Shown here one piece after another: positions 16,548 through 25,816 of a stretch of 64,000 bases of DNA. The first letter of the stretch is position 1, and each line of letters opens with the position of its first letter. The notes beneath the pieces are model-generated. The model was not told the origin of the DNA. It was given only the letters and a program-made list of their open reading frames with translations, and did not search any database. The stretch comes from Alistipes sp. (lineage in GTDB: Bacteria; Bacteroidota; Bacteroidia; Bacteroidales; Rikenellaceae). The stretch is taken from contig JAJQCA010000049.1 of NCBI GenBank assembly GCA_021202985.1, positions 1-64,000 on the forward strand. The letters run 5' to 3'. Position numbers and translations under genes: made by a program.

Positions 16548-16603
16548 AAAGTAAAAGTATTAGCCATCCCCGGCCCGGCAACTGTATGTTGCGGGTAAAG
16601 GCG

Positions 16604-17719
16604 CTACGGCAATATAAGCGATTCGATGATACCGGGTATCTCCGTATTGTCGAATACGCCGGTGAACTTTTCCGCACCGGGTCCGTAAGCGAACATCGGT
16701 ATCAGGATTGCGGAGTGGCCACCGGTGCCGAAGCTGGCCGATACGCCGCTCTCGCCACGTTCGAAATCGGCATCGCCGGGAACGAGGCTCAGGCCCCCGG
16801 TTTCATGGTCGGCCAGGATTACCACGAGCGTGCCGGGATTCCGGTCGGCGAAATCGAGCACGATACCTACCGCGTCGTCGAAATCCTGCATTTCGGAAAG
16901 TACGTTGTCGATATCGTTCTTATGGCCGGCACCGTCTATCTGTGAACCTTCAATCATCAGGAAGAACCCTTTACCGCCGCCGTTGTCGTTCGATAGTATC
17001 TCGAGCGATTTGGATACGGCCCGCGGCAGGTAATCCCCGCGGCCCGCGCTCGCGTAAGGCGGATAGAATTCGTCGATAAGGCAGGCTACCCGGCCGCTGC
17101 CGGTCTCGTTCAACTCGTCGAGCTCCTCCACTACCGTATAACCTTTCGAACGCAGGTCGGCATAGAGGTCAACGCCGTCCTCACGGTCGTTAAACAGCCT
17201 GCGGCCGCCGCCCATAAAGACGTCTATACCCGATTCGGCCAGTTGCGCGGCGATGGTCTCGTACTCGCGGCGCGAACCTACATGGGCATAGAACGCTCCG
17301 GGGGTGGCGTCGGTGATGGGGCAGGTTACGACCATCCCGGTGCCGAAACCGGCTTTCATAGCCTTCATCATGACGCTCTCCAAGTGGTTTCCCTCGGGGT
17401 CGATTCCCAGGACGCTGTTGTTGGTTTTTGTTCCCGTAGCCAGGGCGGTCCCGACGGCTGCCGAATCGGTGACGCGGTTATTTGCCGAGTAGGTCTTAAC
17501 GAGACCCACCGCATGAGCCTTCTCCATATTTATGGGTGCGAATCCGTGCTCGAGCATAAGCGCTGAGACTTGCGCCAACCCCATGCCGTCGCCTATCATA
17601 TATATAACATTCCTGACCTCTACCGCTTCAGGCTCTTTCGCGCCCGAACACGATACTGCGGAGTGGATAAAGACCAGGGCCGAGAACCCCGTGAGGATAT
17701 AAATTAAAGCTCTTTTCAT
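16604..17719 (-). CDS. Alkaline phosphatase lipoprotein (PhoA family)
   Basis: 371 residues. A signal peptide ends in a lipobox (AVSC, Cys24), so the enzyme is exported and lipid-anchored. The PhoA/phosphomonoesterase fold is shown by MIGDGMG (metal-binding Asp44), the nucleophile motif VTDSAAVGTA with Ser86, and the C-terminal ADHETGG and GTGGHS metal blocks. It hydrolyses phosphate monoesters, supplying phosphate outside the cytoplasmic membrane. It is a short member of the family. It is a single-gene unit with a good promoter at 17754-17785. Confidence 0.92.
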   Translation of the reverse strand: MKRALIYILTGFSALVFIHSAVSCSGAKEPEAVEVRNVIYMIGDGMGLAQVSALMLEHGFAPINMEKAHAVGLVKTYSANNRVTDSAAVGTALATGTKTNNSVLGIDPEGNHLESVMMKAMKAGFGTGMVVTCPITDATPGAFYAHVGSRREYETIAAQLAESGIDVFMGGGRRLFNDREDGVDLYADLRSKGYTVVEELDELNETGSGRVACLIDEFYPPYASAGRGDYLPRAVSKSLEILSNDNGGGKGFFLMIEGSQIDGAGHKNDIDNVLSEMQDFDDAVGIVLDFADRNPGTLVVILADHETGGLSLVPGDADFERGESGVSASFGTGGHSAILIPMFAYGPGAEKFTGVFDNTEIPGIIESLILP

Positions 17720-17753
17720 ATCGTTGTGATATTAATTTACATAATCGAAAGAC

Positions 17754-17785
17754 CAAATATAAGCAAAGTCAAGGGCAAAGACAAG
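17754..17785 (-). promoter_or_regulatory. Promoter of alkaline phosphatase gene
   Basis: Minus strand CTTG (complement of 17782-17785), 20 nt, TATATTTG (complement of 17754-17761); a close match to the Bacteroidetes consensus. Confidence 0.65.
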
Positions 17786-17880
17786 CCTGCTTGTACTATG
17801 CCGGGATGTATTCCATGTTCCGTAAATCAGTAAAACGAAAACAAAATTATCTTCCTTAGCGCGGCATACATAAAAAGAGT

Positions 17881-18058
17881 GTCATCCTAAGCGCAAGCCA
17901 AGGATCTTTCGCCGGTCCACACGGATTAACACAAAAAACCAGAATGTCGTCCTGAGCATAAGCGAAGAATCTGTCACCGGTCCACACGGATTAACACATA
18001 AAACGAGAATGTCATCCTGAGCGTAAGCGAAGGATCTCTTGCCGGTATTATATTCTGG
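17881..18058. repeat. 65-bp tandem intergenic repeat, about 2.7 copies
   Basis: Three units begin at 17881, 17946 and 18011, exactly 65 bp apart. Each starts GTCATCCTGAGCG(n)AAGC (with variants) and continues GAAGGATCT, then a GCCGGTCCACACGGATT spacer; the third unit is truncated in the spacer. The GTCATCCTGAGC core is a widespread intergenic repeat in many bacteria. The 17720-18155 gap holds nothing else but the phosphatase promoter. Confidence 0.85.
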
Positions 18059-18155
18059 TTTGAACCCCGGAAAAAAATATTATTCCGCTGAGATGCAATT
18101 CAAAGCCGCTATTGAAACCGTTAAGCCGGAAGCAAAACGTTTGCTACGGGACTAA

Positions 18156-19577
18156 TTACAGGTATTCGTCCCGTCCCCCCGCCCGGACCGACCGCAGCTT
18201 CCTTTCGGCGGTTTCCCGTATTCCGTCTTCCAGCGAGGGAACAAGCTCGTTTATAAGCGCCCACCCGCGTTCGTACAATGGTCCGCCGGCGTAGTCTTCC
18301 AGATATTCGGCGAAGGTAAGCAGGGCGTTGGGCGTACAGAACTTTTTTATATGGCCCCCCGAGGCGAACTGCATAAAGTGTTCGCCGGTGCGGCCCTTGC
18401 GGTAGCACGCGGTGCAGAAGGAGGGTATATGCCCGCTCTCCACCAGTCCGGTGACCACTTCCCCGAGCGAACGCGGGTCGGAGAGTTCGAACTGCTCCCT
18501 GGCAAGTTCCTGCGTGCCGCCGTTCTCGCTGTAACCTCCCACTTCGAGCCGGGTCCCTGCATCTATCTGGGAGATGCCGTAACGGATAAGCTCATCCCGG
18601 AGGGCGGCAGGCTCACGGGCGGTGAGGATCAGCCCCGCGTAGGGTACTGCGAGCCGGAGTACGGCGATTATCTTTCTGAAGTCCGCATCACCGACGGTCG
18701 GGAACGACCGTGGGTCGAGGTTGGTGGCGGGCCTTATCCGCGGGAATGAAATCGTGTGCGGGCCTACCCCGAAGCAGGCTTCGAGGTGATTGGTGTGCCT
18801 CACCAGCGAGAGCACTTCGAACCGCCAGTCACCCAATCCGAACAGTACACCGAGGCCCACGTCGTCTATTCCGGCCTCCATGGCTCGGTCCATCGCCGTC
18901 AGGCGGTAGGTGTAGTCGGCTTTAGGACCGCGGCCGTGCACGCGGGCGTACACCTGCGGGTCGTAGGTCTCCTGGAATATCTGGTAAGTTCCGATACCGG
19001 CCCGGGCCACGGTCCGGAAACCTTCCGTCGACAAAGGCGCGGCATTGATATTGACCCGGTTTATCCGCCCGGCGTCGCGGCGTGTTTCATAAACCATGCG
19101 GGCCATGCCGGCTATATATTCCGGGCTGTAAACCGGATGTTCCCCGAAGACGAGGATCAGCCTCTTTTGGCCCGTGCCTGCCAATTCTTCCACCTCTCGG
19201 CGCACCTCTCCTTCGGAAAGGGTGCGGCGGACCGTCTCGCGGTTCGATGCCCGGAATCCGCAGTAGGTGCAGTCGTTCACACACCGGCTGCCGATATAGA
19301 GCGGTGCGAATACCACTATCCGGTCGCCGTAAACGTCCCTTTTCAACCGAGCCGCCGCATCGAAAATAATCTCCACGGCCTCCGGCCCTGTGGCATTCAG
19401 CAGTACGGCCGTGTCGGCCAGCGACAACCTTTCGAGCGCAAGCGACCTGCCCACCGCCCGGCGTACCTGTGCCGGGGAAGGCTCCGAGGTGCCGGCCAGA
19501 ATAGCCCGTATTTCGTCCGGGTCGATGAACGGTTCGCCCGGACGGTCGGGTATTTTGTATTTTTGCGGTTTGAACAT
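18156..19577 (-). CDS. hydG: [FeFe]-hydrogenase maturase HydG
   Basis: A radical SAM tyrosine lyase that splits tyrosine to make the CO and cyanide ligands of the H-cluster. From the Met at 19577 it is 473 residues. Radical SAM cysteines C99, C103, C106 (CX3CX2C) and the C-terminal auxiliary cluster C388, C391, C414 (CX2CX22C, in CTACYRKGRTGEHFM) are complete, which separates HydG from ThiH. I prefer 19577 over the upstream Met at 19625 because a TAATTTTG -7 element (complement of 19613-19620) lies across the upstream start region. HydF is 9 kb away; HydE and the hydrogenase are not in the window. Confidence 0.95.
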   Translation of the reverse strand: MFKPQKYKIPDRPGEPFIDPDEIRAILAGTSEPSPAQVRRAVGRSLALERLSLADTAVLLNATGPEAVEIIFDAAARLKRDVYGDRIVVFAPLYIGSRCVNDCTYCGFRASNRETVRRTLSEGEVRREVEELAGTGQKRLILVFGEHPVYSPEYIAGMARMVYETRRDAGRINRVNINAAPLSTEGFRTVARAGIGTYQIFQETYDPQVYARVHGRGPKADYTYRLTAMDRAMEAGIDDVGLGVLFGLGDWRFEVLSLVRHTNHLEACFGVGPHTISFPRIRPATNLDPRSFPTVGDADFRKIIAVLRLAVPYAGLILTAREPAALRDELIRYGISQIDAGTRLEVGGYSENGGTQELAREQFELSDPRSLGEVVTGLVESGHIPSFCTACYRKGRTGEHFMQFASGGHIKKFCTPNALLTFAEYLEDYAGGPLYERGWALINELVPSLEDGIRETAERKLRSVRAGGRDEYL

Positions 19578-19612
19578 TTGCCGGTGGAATCCCCGATTAG
19601 CCGGGGGACATG

Positions 19613-19620
19613 CAAAATTA
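19613..19620 (-). promoter_or_regulatory. -7 element upstream of hydG
   Basis: Minus strand TAATTTTG matches TAnnTTTG. No good -33 match at the right distance was found. Confidence 0.45.
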
Positions 19621-19733
19621 ACCATTCCGCGGCAAGATAGTTACCCCGACGCCGTATAATTACACCCCCAAGTCCGGCGAACGCCCTGAAATACTGACAT
19701 CCGGGCTCGGCTCGGGTTATCGGAAGAAATAAC

Positions 19734-19741
19734 TATTTTTG
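19734..19741 (+). promoter_or_regulatory. -7 element of the sodium symporter gene
   Basis: TATTTTTG matches TAnnTTTG. It overlaps a possible GTG start at 19741, supporting the ATG at 19759 as the true start. Confidence 0.5.
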
Positions 19742-19758
19742 TGGCTATTAATACTCAG

Positions 19759-21108
19759 ATGGCGAAGCGGAGCACATTCGGCAGTAGGTTCGGGACAATA
19801 GCCGTGGTCGGCGGGTCGGTCATAGGGCTGGGTAATATCTGGCGGTTCCCCTACGTGGCCGGCGAGAACGGCGGCGGGGCTTTCCTGCTGATATACGTGG
19901 TGATAAGTTTCCTTATCTCCGTGCCGATTATGCTCTCAGAGTTTACAATCGGCAGGGCCAGCCGCCGCAATTCCATGCGGGCGTTCCGGAAATTATCGGG
20001 AATCCGGGCATGGCGGCTGACGGGCTACCTCGGTATACTCACCGCCTTTACAATCCTGTCGTTTTACAGTGTCATAGCCGGCTGGGCGCTGGAGTTTATC
20101 AGGCAATCGGCAACTGGGGAGTTCATGTCCATGTCGCCTGCCGAAATAGAGGCTAATTTCAACGGTTTCGTGGCTTCGGGCTGGAAGCCGTTCCTGTGGA
20201 CACTCGCGTTCGTAGCGGCCACGGCTATAATAGTCGGCTCGGGTATCGAAAAAGGTATCGAAAGGTTCAATAAGACCGCCATGCCCCTGATGTTCGTAAT
20301 ACTGTTAATAATGTGTGTCTACGCCTTTACCCTGCCCGGCTTCCGCGAAGGGATTTCATTCCTGCTGAGACCCGATTTCAGTAAGGCGGGCGGTGGGACC
20401 GTGCTGCAGGCCATCGGACAGAGCTTCTTTTCGCTCAGCCTCGGTATGGGGATTATGGTCACTTACGGCTCCTATATCAAGAAGGAACAAAATATGTTCC
20501 GGCTGTCGGGTACGGTCGTTACAGCCGATATGTCCATAGCGATATTGTCCGGCCTGGCTATATTCCCGGCCGTCTTCTCATTCGGAATCAGTCCTTCGTC
20601 CGGTCCGGAGCTGGTGTTCCTGACCCTGCCCAATATCTTTACTCAGATGACCGGCGGACAGGTTCTTTCCCTGCTGTTTTTCGTGCTGTTGTTCGCAGCG
20701 GCGATAACCTCTTCGATGTCCCTGCTCGAGGTGGTGGTTGCGTATGTGTCGGAAGAGTTCAGGCTTCGCCGCCGCACCGCCACGCTAATTGCCGCGGGGG
20801 CGGTACTGTGCGTGGCCACGCTATGCCTGTTATCGCAAATGCCCGGTTCGGGCCTGCGGGTGATGGGAAGCAATATTTTCGATTTCCTCGACAAGACCAC
20901 ATCCACCTATACCATTCCCCTCGGGGGGCTACTCATCGTTCTGTTTGCCGGATGGGTGATGGACAAAGGGCGTTTCCGCCGCGAAATGACTAACGACGGA
21001 AGGTTCGGGGCCGCTCTCTACGGAACTGTGAGCCTTATGGTGAAATTCGTAATCCCGGTGGTACTGGTTATACTGTTCCTTAACCAGTTGGGAATAATAA
21101 AGGTCTGA
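19759..21108 (+). CDS. Neurotransmitter:sodium symporter (SNF) family transporter
   Basis: A 449-residue inner-membrane protein with about 11-12 hydrophobic helices. The N-terminus carries the NSS signature (GSVIGLGNIWRFPYVAGENG), which forms the sodium and substrate sites in LeuT-like proteins. It probably takes up an amino acid with sodium. The start is set at the ATG at 19759 rather than GTG at 19741, because a -7 promoter element covers 19734-19741. It converges on ybeY with only 30 bp between stops. Substrate unknown. Confidence 0.92.
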   Translation: MAKRSTFGSRFGTIAVVGGSVIGLGNIWRFPYVAGENGGGAFLLIYVVISFLISVPIMLSEFTIGRASRRNSMRAFRKLSGIRAWRLTGYLGILTAFTILSFYSVIAGWALEFIRQSATGEFMSMSPAEIEANFNGFVASGWKPFLWTLAFVAATAIIVGSGIEKGIERFNKTAMPLMFVILLIMCVYAFTLPGFREGISFLLRPDFSKAGGGTVLQAIGQSFFSLSLGMGIMVTYGSYIKKEQNMFRLSGTVVTADMSIAILSGLAIFPAVFSFGISPSSGPELVFLTLPNIFTQMTGGQVLSLLFFVLLFAAAITSSMSLLEVVVAYVSEEFRLRRRTATLIAAGAVLCVATLCLLSQMPGSGLRVMGSNIFDFLDKTTSTYTIPLGGLLIVLFAGWVMDKGRFRREMTNDGRFGAALYGTVSLMVKFVIPVVLVILFLNQLGIIKV

Positions 21109-21138
21109 TTTTATGAAGCCGGGCTGGTTCCGGTGCCC

Positions 21139-21579
21139 TTAATCGAACTGCCCCGCCGCAAGGGTGAGGTATTCGTCCTCTTTGGCCCTCATCAGGGTCG
21201 CTTCGGCCTCGGTCTTGTCCCCGTATCCGCAAAGGTGCAATACGCCGTGTATTATCACCCGAAGCATTTCGGAGCGTGCACTGACACCGTACATACGTGC
21301 ATTGTCCCGTACCGTTTCGGGGTCTATGAATATATCGCCGGAGACGGTCCCCGCAGCCAGGTCCGAATAGTCGAATGTGATGACGTCCGTGCGGTAGTCG
21401 TGGCCGAGGTAGCGGCAGTTTATCTCCAGATGCCTCTGGCCGGAACAGAAAATATAAGCCACCTCGCCGCAGGAGAATCCCTCCGTTTCGGCGCAGTTCT
21501 CCACCCACCGCGCAACGGCCCTCCGGCCGCGCAGGCGGTATGCCGAGCCGTCGTTATGGAACGTTACCTTCCCAGCCAT
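21139..21579 (-). CDS. ybeY: rRNA maturation RNase YbeY
   Basis: A 146-residue UPF0054 endoribonuclease for 16S rRNA 3'-end maturation and ribosome quality control. The metal site reads HGVLHLCGYGDK with His111 and His115; the usual third His is Asp121, a change I also recall in other Bacteroidetes YbeY proteins. DVITFDY and SGDIFID are additional family blocks. The start overlaps the end of the EnvC-like gene by 16 bp, so the two are coupled. Confidence 0.92.
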   Translation of the reverse strand: MAGKVTFHNDGSAYRLRGRRAVARWVENCAETEGFSCGEVAYIFCSGQRHLEINCRYLGHDYRTDVITFDYSDLAAGTVSGDIFIDPETVRDNARMYGVSARSEMLRVIIHGVLHLCGYGDKTEAEATLMRAKEDEYLTLAAGQFD

Positions 21580-22760
21580 TGCTCGGGGTTGAGGTTGGTG
21601 GTCTCCTTCCAGATTTCGAAATGGAGGTACACGTCGTCCGGGTTTCCGCTGTCGGCAAGGCCTCCCACGCGTTGATTGAGGCTTATATTGTCGCCCGCCC
21701 TGACCGACACCGTGGCAAGGTTGGCGTAAAGGGTGATATAGTCCCCGTGGCGTATCATCACGCAGTTGTTGTAGCCCGGCAGTGCGAACACCTTGCTGAC
21801 CGTCCCTTCGAACACGCAGTTTACCGCCGACCCGCGCTCGCCTGCAATGTTTATACCCTTGTTGTTGACGGTAAGGCCTCTCTGTGTGGGATGGGGGTGG
21901 GTTCCGTAGCGGTCGGTAATGACCCCGCCGCGTACCGGATAGGGCAGTTTGCCGCGGTTCTCGTCGAAGCGCCCGGACAGTTCCGTAATGTAACGGTCCT
22001 CGGCTTCGGTACGCTGTTCGGCCTGATTCCGGCGAGCCTCCTCGGCAATGAGCCGTTGTATCTCCTGCTGAGCTTTTTCGATTTGCTGCTGCTTGGCTCT
22101 CACCTCGCCTGCTATGCGCGATTCCTGCTGCTGGAGCTGGTTGACGCTGCTACGGTACTGCGTCTCGTCCCTGCTGAGGGTCGAAAGTTCCTGGCTGTGG
22201 GTTTGCCGGGTCCCGTCGAGTTCTTCCCGCTGGCCGTTGAGTTCTTCTATTTCGTTGCTTATGTTTTCCGTCAGGGCCACCAGTTGTGCGGCTTTCGCTT
22301 CCCGGGCGCGGTTGTAGCGCCTCATGTAGTTTATCCTGCGGGTGGCGTCCTTGAAATCGTCGGCCGCGAACAGGAAAAGGGCGAAATTATTGAGACGGTA
22401 ATTGCGGTATGCCTCACGGACCATCGCCGCGTACTCGTCCTTAAGCTGTTCCAGTTCTGCCGACATCTCACCCACCGTCCCCTCTCGCGCGGATATCTCG
22501 TCTTGGAGCAGGGCTATCTGTTTCTCCAGCGAGGAGACTACCTCCCGCCGGCTGCGGATACGCGTCTGGACGAGTTTCAGCTCGGTCTGGTTAAGCTCCT
22601 TGTCCTTCTTGGTTTTTTGAAGCAGTTCGTTGCTGCGACGGATCTCCTCTTCCGCCTGCCGGATTTGGTCCTGCAACGATTGCACGGTAGGCTGTGCGCC
22701 CGCCCCGTAAACGATAAAGGTGAACACAGCCGCGAGGATATATGTCAATTTACTTCCCAT
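21564..22760 (-). CDS. EnvC-like coiled-coil LytM/M23 protein
   Basis: 398 residues from ATG 22760. An N-terminal signal peptide (cut near AGAQ) is followed by a long coiled coil (residues about 25-265) and a C-terminal LytM/M23 domain (about 280-398). In the LytM domain the zinc-binding HxxxD is not intact: the place reads LTVNNKGINIAG. The final block is LHFEIW rather than HLHFE. This is the pattern of EnvC, whose LytM domain activates cell-division amidases instead of cutting peptidoglycan. Thus an exported murein hydrolase activator is likely. It lies in a run TPR gene, envC-like, ybeY. Confidence 0.85.
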   Translation of the reverse strand: MGSKLTYILAAVFTFIVYGAGAQPTVQSLQDQIRQAEEEIRRSNELLQKTKKDKELNQTELKLVQTRIRSRREVVSSLEKQIALLQDEISAREGTVGEMSAELEQLKDEYAAMVREAYRNYRLNNFALFLFAADDFKDATRRINYMRRYNRAREAKAAQLVALTENISNEIEELNGQREELDGTRQTHSQELSTLSRDETQYRSSVNQLQQQESRIAGEVRAKQQQIEKAQQEIQRLIAEEARRNQAEQRTEAEDRYITELSGRFDENRGKLPYPVRGGVITDRYGTHPHPTQRGLTVNNKGINIAGERGSAVNCVFEGTVSKVFALPGYNNCVMIRHGDYITLYANLATVSVRAGDNISLNQRVGGLADSGNPDDVYLHFEIWKETTNLNPEQWLGR

Positions 22761-22826
22761 AGACAAGGGTTAGTCTTAGGACCGCCGATGCCGGTTTTTC
22801 CCGGAACCGGTCGGCCTTTCCGGCTT

Positions 22827-24587
22827 TTAATTGCCTTCCGCCACACTTTCGAGGCGGCCGTTGATTTCTTCTTCATCATGGCCTGCTTCCAGCGCCCGTT
22901 TCCAGTAGACGGTGGCCATGTATTCCTCTCCCATCGCATGGAGGATATCGCCGTAATGAATCAGCAGCTCGCTACTGTTGCGCGTGTCGAGGGCTATGGC
23001 CTGCCGTATGGCTGTCTTGGCCTCCTCCAGCCGGCCGAGTTTGAACAGTGTCCAACCGTATGTATCCATATATGTGGGGTTGGACGGTTCCAGTTCCATC
23101 ACCTTCTGCGCCATTTGGTGCGCTTTTTCCAATTGTTTGTCCTGTTCACTGAGGTAATAGGAGTAGTTGTTGAGCACCATCGTGTTCGAGTCCCACAGTT
23201 CGAGCGCCCTGTCGTAGTACCTGTAACTTTTCTTCTCATCTCCCGCCCGGTGGTATTCGTCGCCGATCACCCCGAGGACCACCGACTTTATAGAATCGCC
23301 TTCGCTGTATTTCAGCGCCTTTTCGTAAGATTTCAGGGCGTCCCTCGTATTGCCCATATAGGACTGCGTCCCGCCCAGACGGACATACAACTCCGGATTT
23401 GTCGGGAACCGTTGGAGGGCTATCTCCGTATATTTGCGCACCGAGTCGTTTCTCTGCTTGTATGCCTCCATACCGATAATATCCATGTACGGCTCCAGCG
23501 CGTCCCGCGGCGTGGCGATATAGTCCTTGTGGACCTGCAACGCCTCCTCGAAGTCTCCGCGTGCCAGCAGGTTATTGGAGTAGAGCGCCACTACGCCGTA
23601 CTCCTCGGGATACTGCAAATAGAGCAGGCTCGTAAGCTCGCGGATATGGAAATAGTTCTCCCGGTAGAAGTTGCGGTTCCCGGTTATGTCCCTGATGAAT
23701 TGTGTTTTGACATCGAGCGAAAGCCCCGGGTTCTGCAGGAGCATTTTGCCGGTGGAGAGGTAATTCTCCGCGTCGCCCTTTATCCTGTAGTACTCGTTCA
23801 TGGACCCTATCACGTCCAGCCCGTCGGGATTGAGGGAAAGGGCCATATTGTAGTTCTCCATGGCCAGCGAATCCTTTCGGCCTTCGGCATAGAGCTGTGC
23901 CAGCGCGAGGTAGCCTTCGTAATTGTAGGGGTAGGCCGCCACGAGGCTGCGTGCCTCCTCCACCGCCTGGTCGAACAGGCCGGCGGCCACGAGCAGCTCG
24001 GTTTTGTGCTGAGCCAACTGCTCGATTTTGCCCATAGCGTTCTCTGCCTTATCCAGCACCGCGATGGCGGCGTAGGGCTGGTTGGTCTGCTGGTAGAGAA
24101 GGGCCAGCATGCCGTAGTTTTCCGGGTTGCGCGGCGCCATCACAATCAGCTTTTCGTAGGCCTTCTTGGCGCTTTCGTAATCTCCCGTCATTACATACAG
24201 GCGTGCCTGCTGGCCGGCGTACCACGAATTGGCTGTGTCGAGTCCAGCCGCTTTTGTGCTGTACTCCAGCGCCCTTCGCGGTTCGGAGTACATGATGGCA
24301 TTTGCCGCCTCGTAATAGGAAGGTGAATGGCCGGGGTCCAGTCCGATGGCTTTGTCGAACCACTCCACCGCCGTACCGTAATCCCTCTCTATTTTAAGGC
24401 TCTTCAACCCTTCGGTAAAATAGTATTGGGTAAGTTTTCCGCCTTCGAACCCTTCCGGGATGCTGTCGGCCGGGATATCCTGCCCGTGCAGCGGCATGAG
24501 GACGCCGCACAGCAGGACGGCACACATGGACAGGAACGTCCGCCCTGTCCTGACCGTTGCTTCGTATGTTCTGCCGAGGGTATCCAC
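22827..24587 (-). CDS. Exported TPR-repeat protein
   Basis: 586 residues with a basic N-terminus and a hydrophobic export segment (FLSMCAVLLCGVLM, mature end probably HGQD). Many tetratricopeptide repeats cover most of the protein, with typical pairs such as DAEEYLSTGKMLL and ALKSYEKALKYSEGD. TPR arrays bind proteins. In Bacteroidetes a large TPR protein often sits beside envelope genes, as here with the EnvC-like gene 66 bp downstream. The specific partner is unknown. Confidence 0.85.
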   Translation of the reverse strand: MDTLGRTYEATVRTGRTFLSMCAVLLCGVLMPLHGQDIPADSIPEGFEGGKLTQYYFTEGLKSLKIERDYGTAVEWFDKAIGLDPGHSPSYYEAANAIMYSEPRRALEYSTKAAGLDTANSWYAGQQARLYVMTGDYESAKKAYEKLIVMAPRNPENYGMLALLYQQTNQPYAAIAVLDKAENAMGKIEQLAQHKTELLVAAGLFDQAVEEARSLVAAYPYNYEGYLALAQLYAEGRKDSLAMENYNMALSLNPDGLDVIGSMNEYYRIKGDAENYLSTGKMLLQNPGLSLDVKTQFIRDITGNRNFYRENYFHIRELTSLLYLQYPEEYGVVALYSNNLLARGDFEEALQVHKDYIATPRDALEPYMDIIGMEAYKQRNDSVRKYTEIALQRFPTNPELYVRLGGTQSYMGNTRDALKSYEKALKYSEGDSIKSVVLGVIGDEYHRAGDEKKSYRYYDRALELWDSNTMVLNNYSYYLSEQDKQLEKAHQMAQKVMELEPSNPTYMDTYGWTLFKLGRLEEAKTAIRQAIALDTRNSSELLIHYGDILHAMGEEYMATVYWKRALEAGHDEEEINGRLESVAEGN

Positions 24588-24635
24588 CGATAACTGTAAC
24601 GCTTCCGGGCGCCTTGTAAGTATGCCGGGTGCGGT

Positions 24636-25658
24636 TTATAATGCCGGGGAGAACTGCCTGAGGAACCTTACGTCGTTCTCGAAGAACAGGCGGATGTCCC
24701 TCACCCCGAATTTCAGCATGGCGATACGCTCAATGCCCATGCCAAAGGCGAAGCCCGTGTACCGGGTACTGTCGATGCCGCACGCCTCCAGCACGTTCGG
24801 GTCTACCATGCCGCAACCCAGTATTTCGAGCCATCCGGTTCCCTTGCAGACGTTGCATCCCTTGCCGCCGCAAAGGTTGCACGAGACGTCCATCTCGGCC
24901 GACGGCTCGGTGAACGGGAAAAACGAAGGGCGGAGCCTTATTTTCGAATCTTCGCCGAACATCTCCTTGGCGAAGTAGAGCAGCGACTGTTTCAAATCGG
25001 CGAAGGAGACGTTCCGGTCGATATAAAGCCCCTCCACCTGGTGGAATATACAGTGCGAGCGTGACGAAATGGCCTCGTTACGGAACACCCTTCCCGGGCA
25101 AATCACCCGGATGGGAGGCTTCTGGGTCTCCATGACCCTCACCTGGATGGAACTGGTATGGGTACGGAGCAGTATATCGGGATTTTTTTCGATAAAGAAG
25201 GTGTCCTGCATGTCGCGGGCAGGATGGTCCTCGGGAAAGTTGAGCGCGGAGAAGACGTGCCAGTCGTCTTCGATTTCCGGACCGTCGGCCACCGTGTAAC
25301 CCAGGCGGGCGAATATCTCCACCATTTCGTTCCTGACTATGGAAATCGGATGCCTCGAACCGGGATAGTCGTTTGTCCCCGGGCGCGTCAGGTCGTCGGT
25401 TCCGCCCTGCGCGCTGCCGGCCGTGGCGAACTCCTGCTTCAGGGTGTTAATACGGTCCAGAGCGGCAGTCTTCAGGGTGTTTATTTTCTGCCCCAGCTCG
25501 CGTTTCATCTCCGGGGCAACCGTCCGGAACTCATCCATAAGGGCCGTAAGCTCGCCTTTCTTGCCGAGCAGTTTAATCCTGAACTCTTCTAGTTCGGCTT
25601 CCGCCTTCGGCCTGAAATCCTCGACCCTGCGGAGCAGCTCTTCTATTTTGGCAATCAT
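24636..25658 (-). CDS. pheS: Phenylalanine--tRNA ligase alpha subunit
   Basis: Charges tRNA-Phe with phenylalanine as an alpha2-beta2 enzyme. 340 residues from ATG 25658 (the frame extends upstream but MIAKIEELL is the normal start). It has an N-terminal coiled-coil arm, then class II synthetase motifs: motif 2 (GRVFRNEAISSRSHCIFHQ), the LRPSFFPFTEPSAE block that shapes the Phe pocket, and motif 3 with GFGMGIER-like FAFGMGIER. A CNLCGGKGCNVCKGTG insertion holds four or more cysteines, possibly a zinc site as in many bacterial PheS. pheT is not adjacent. Confidence 0.96.
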   Translation of the reverse strand: MIAKIEELLRRVEDFRPKAEAELEEFRIKLLGKKGELTALMDEFRTVAPEMKRELGQKINTLKTAALDRINTLKQEFATAGSAQGGTDDLTRPGTNDYPGSRHPISIVRNEMVEIFARLGYTVADGPEIEDDWHVFSALNFPEDHPARDMQDTFFIEKNPDILLRTHTSSIQVRVMETQKPPIRVICPGRVFRNEAISSRSHCIFHQVEGLYIDRNVSFADLKQSLLYFAKEMFGEDSKIRLRPSFFPFTEPSAEMDVSCNLCGGKGCNVCKGTGWLEILGCGMVDPNVLEACGIDSTRYTGFAFGMGIERIAMLKFGVRDIRLFFENDVRFLRQFSPAL

Positions 25659-25816
25659 GTTTTGGTAATTATTCTTACTTTTACACCGTTGGCGTGCGGG
25701 CCGGCCGCCCGGTATCCGGGTTAACGGACCCGTTGCGCGGCTTCCCATACTACCGAAACGCCCCCGGCCCGGTCCACAGCCGGGATGTAACCGTCAAAGT
25801 TAAGAATAATTTGCGT

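Noticed and set aside
17881..18058. CRISPR array
   Set aside because: The 65-bp tandem units are similar along their whole length, with no unique spacers, and no cas genes are near.
18156..19577. ThiH (thiamine synthesis) instead of HydG
   Set aside because: The C-terminal CX2CX22C cluster motif is complete, and a HydF gene is in the same region; no thi genes are nearby.
21540..24326. Very long plus-strand open frame (about 930 codons)
   Set aside because: It is the complement of ybeY, the EnvC-like gene and the TPR gene, whose families are clear; long antisense frames are common in GC-rich DNA.
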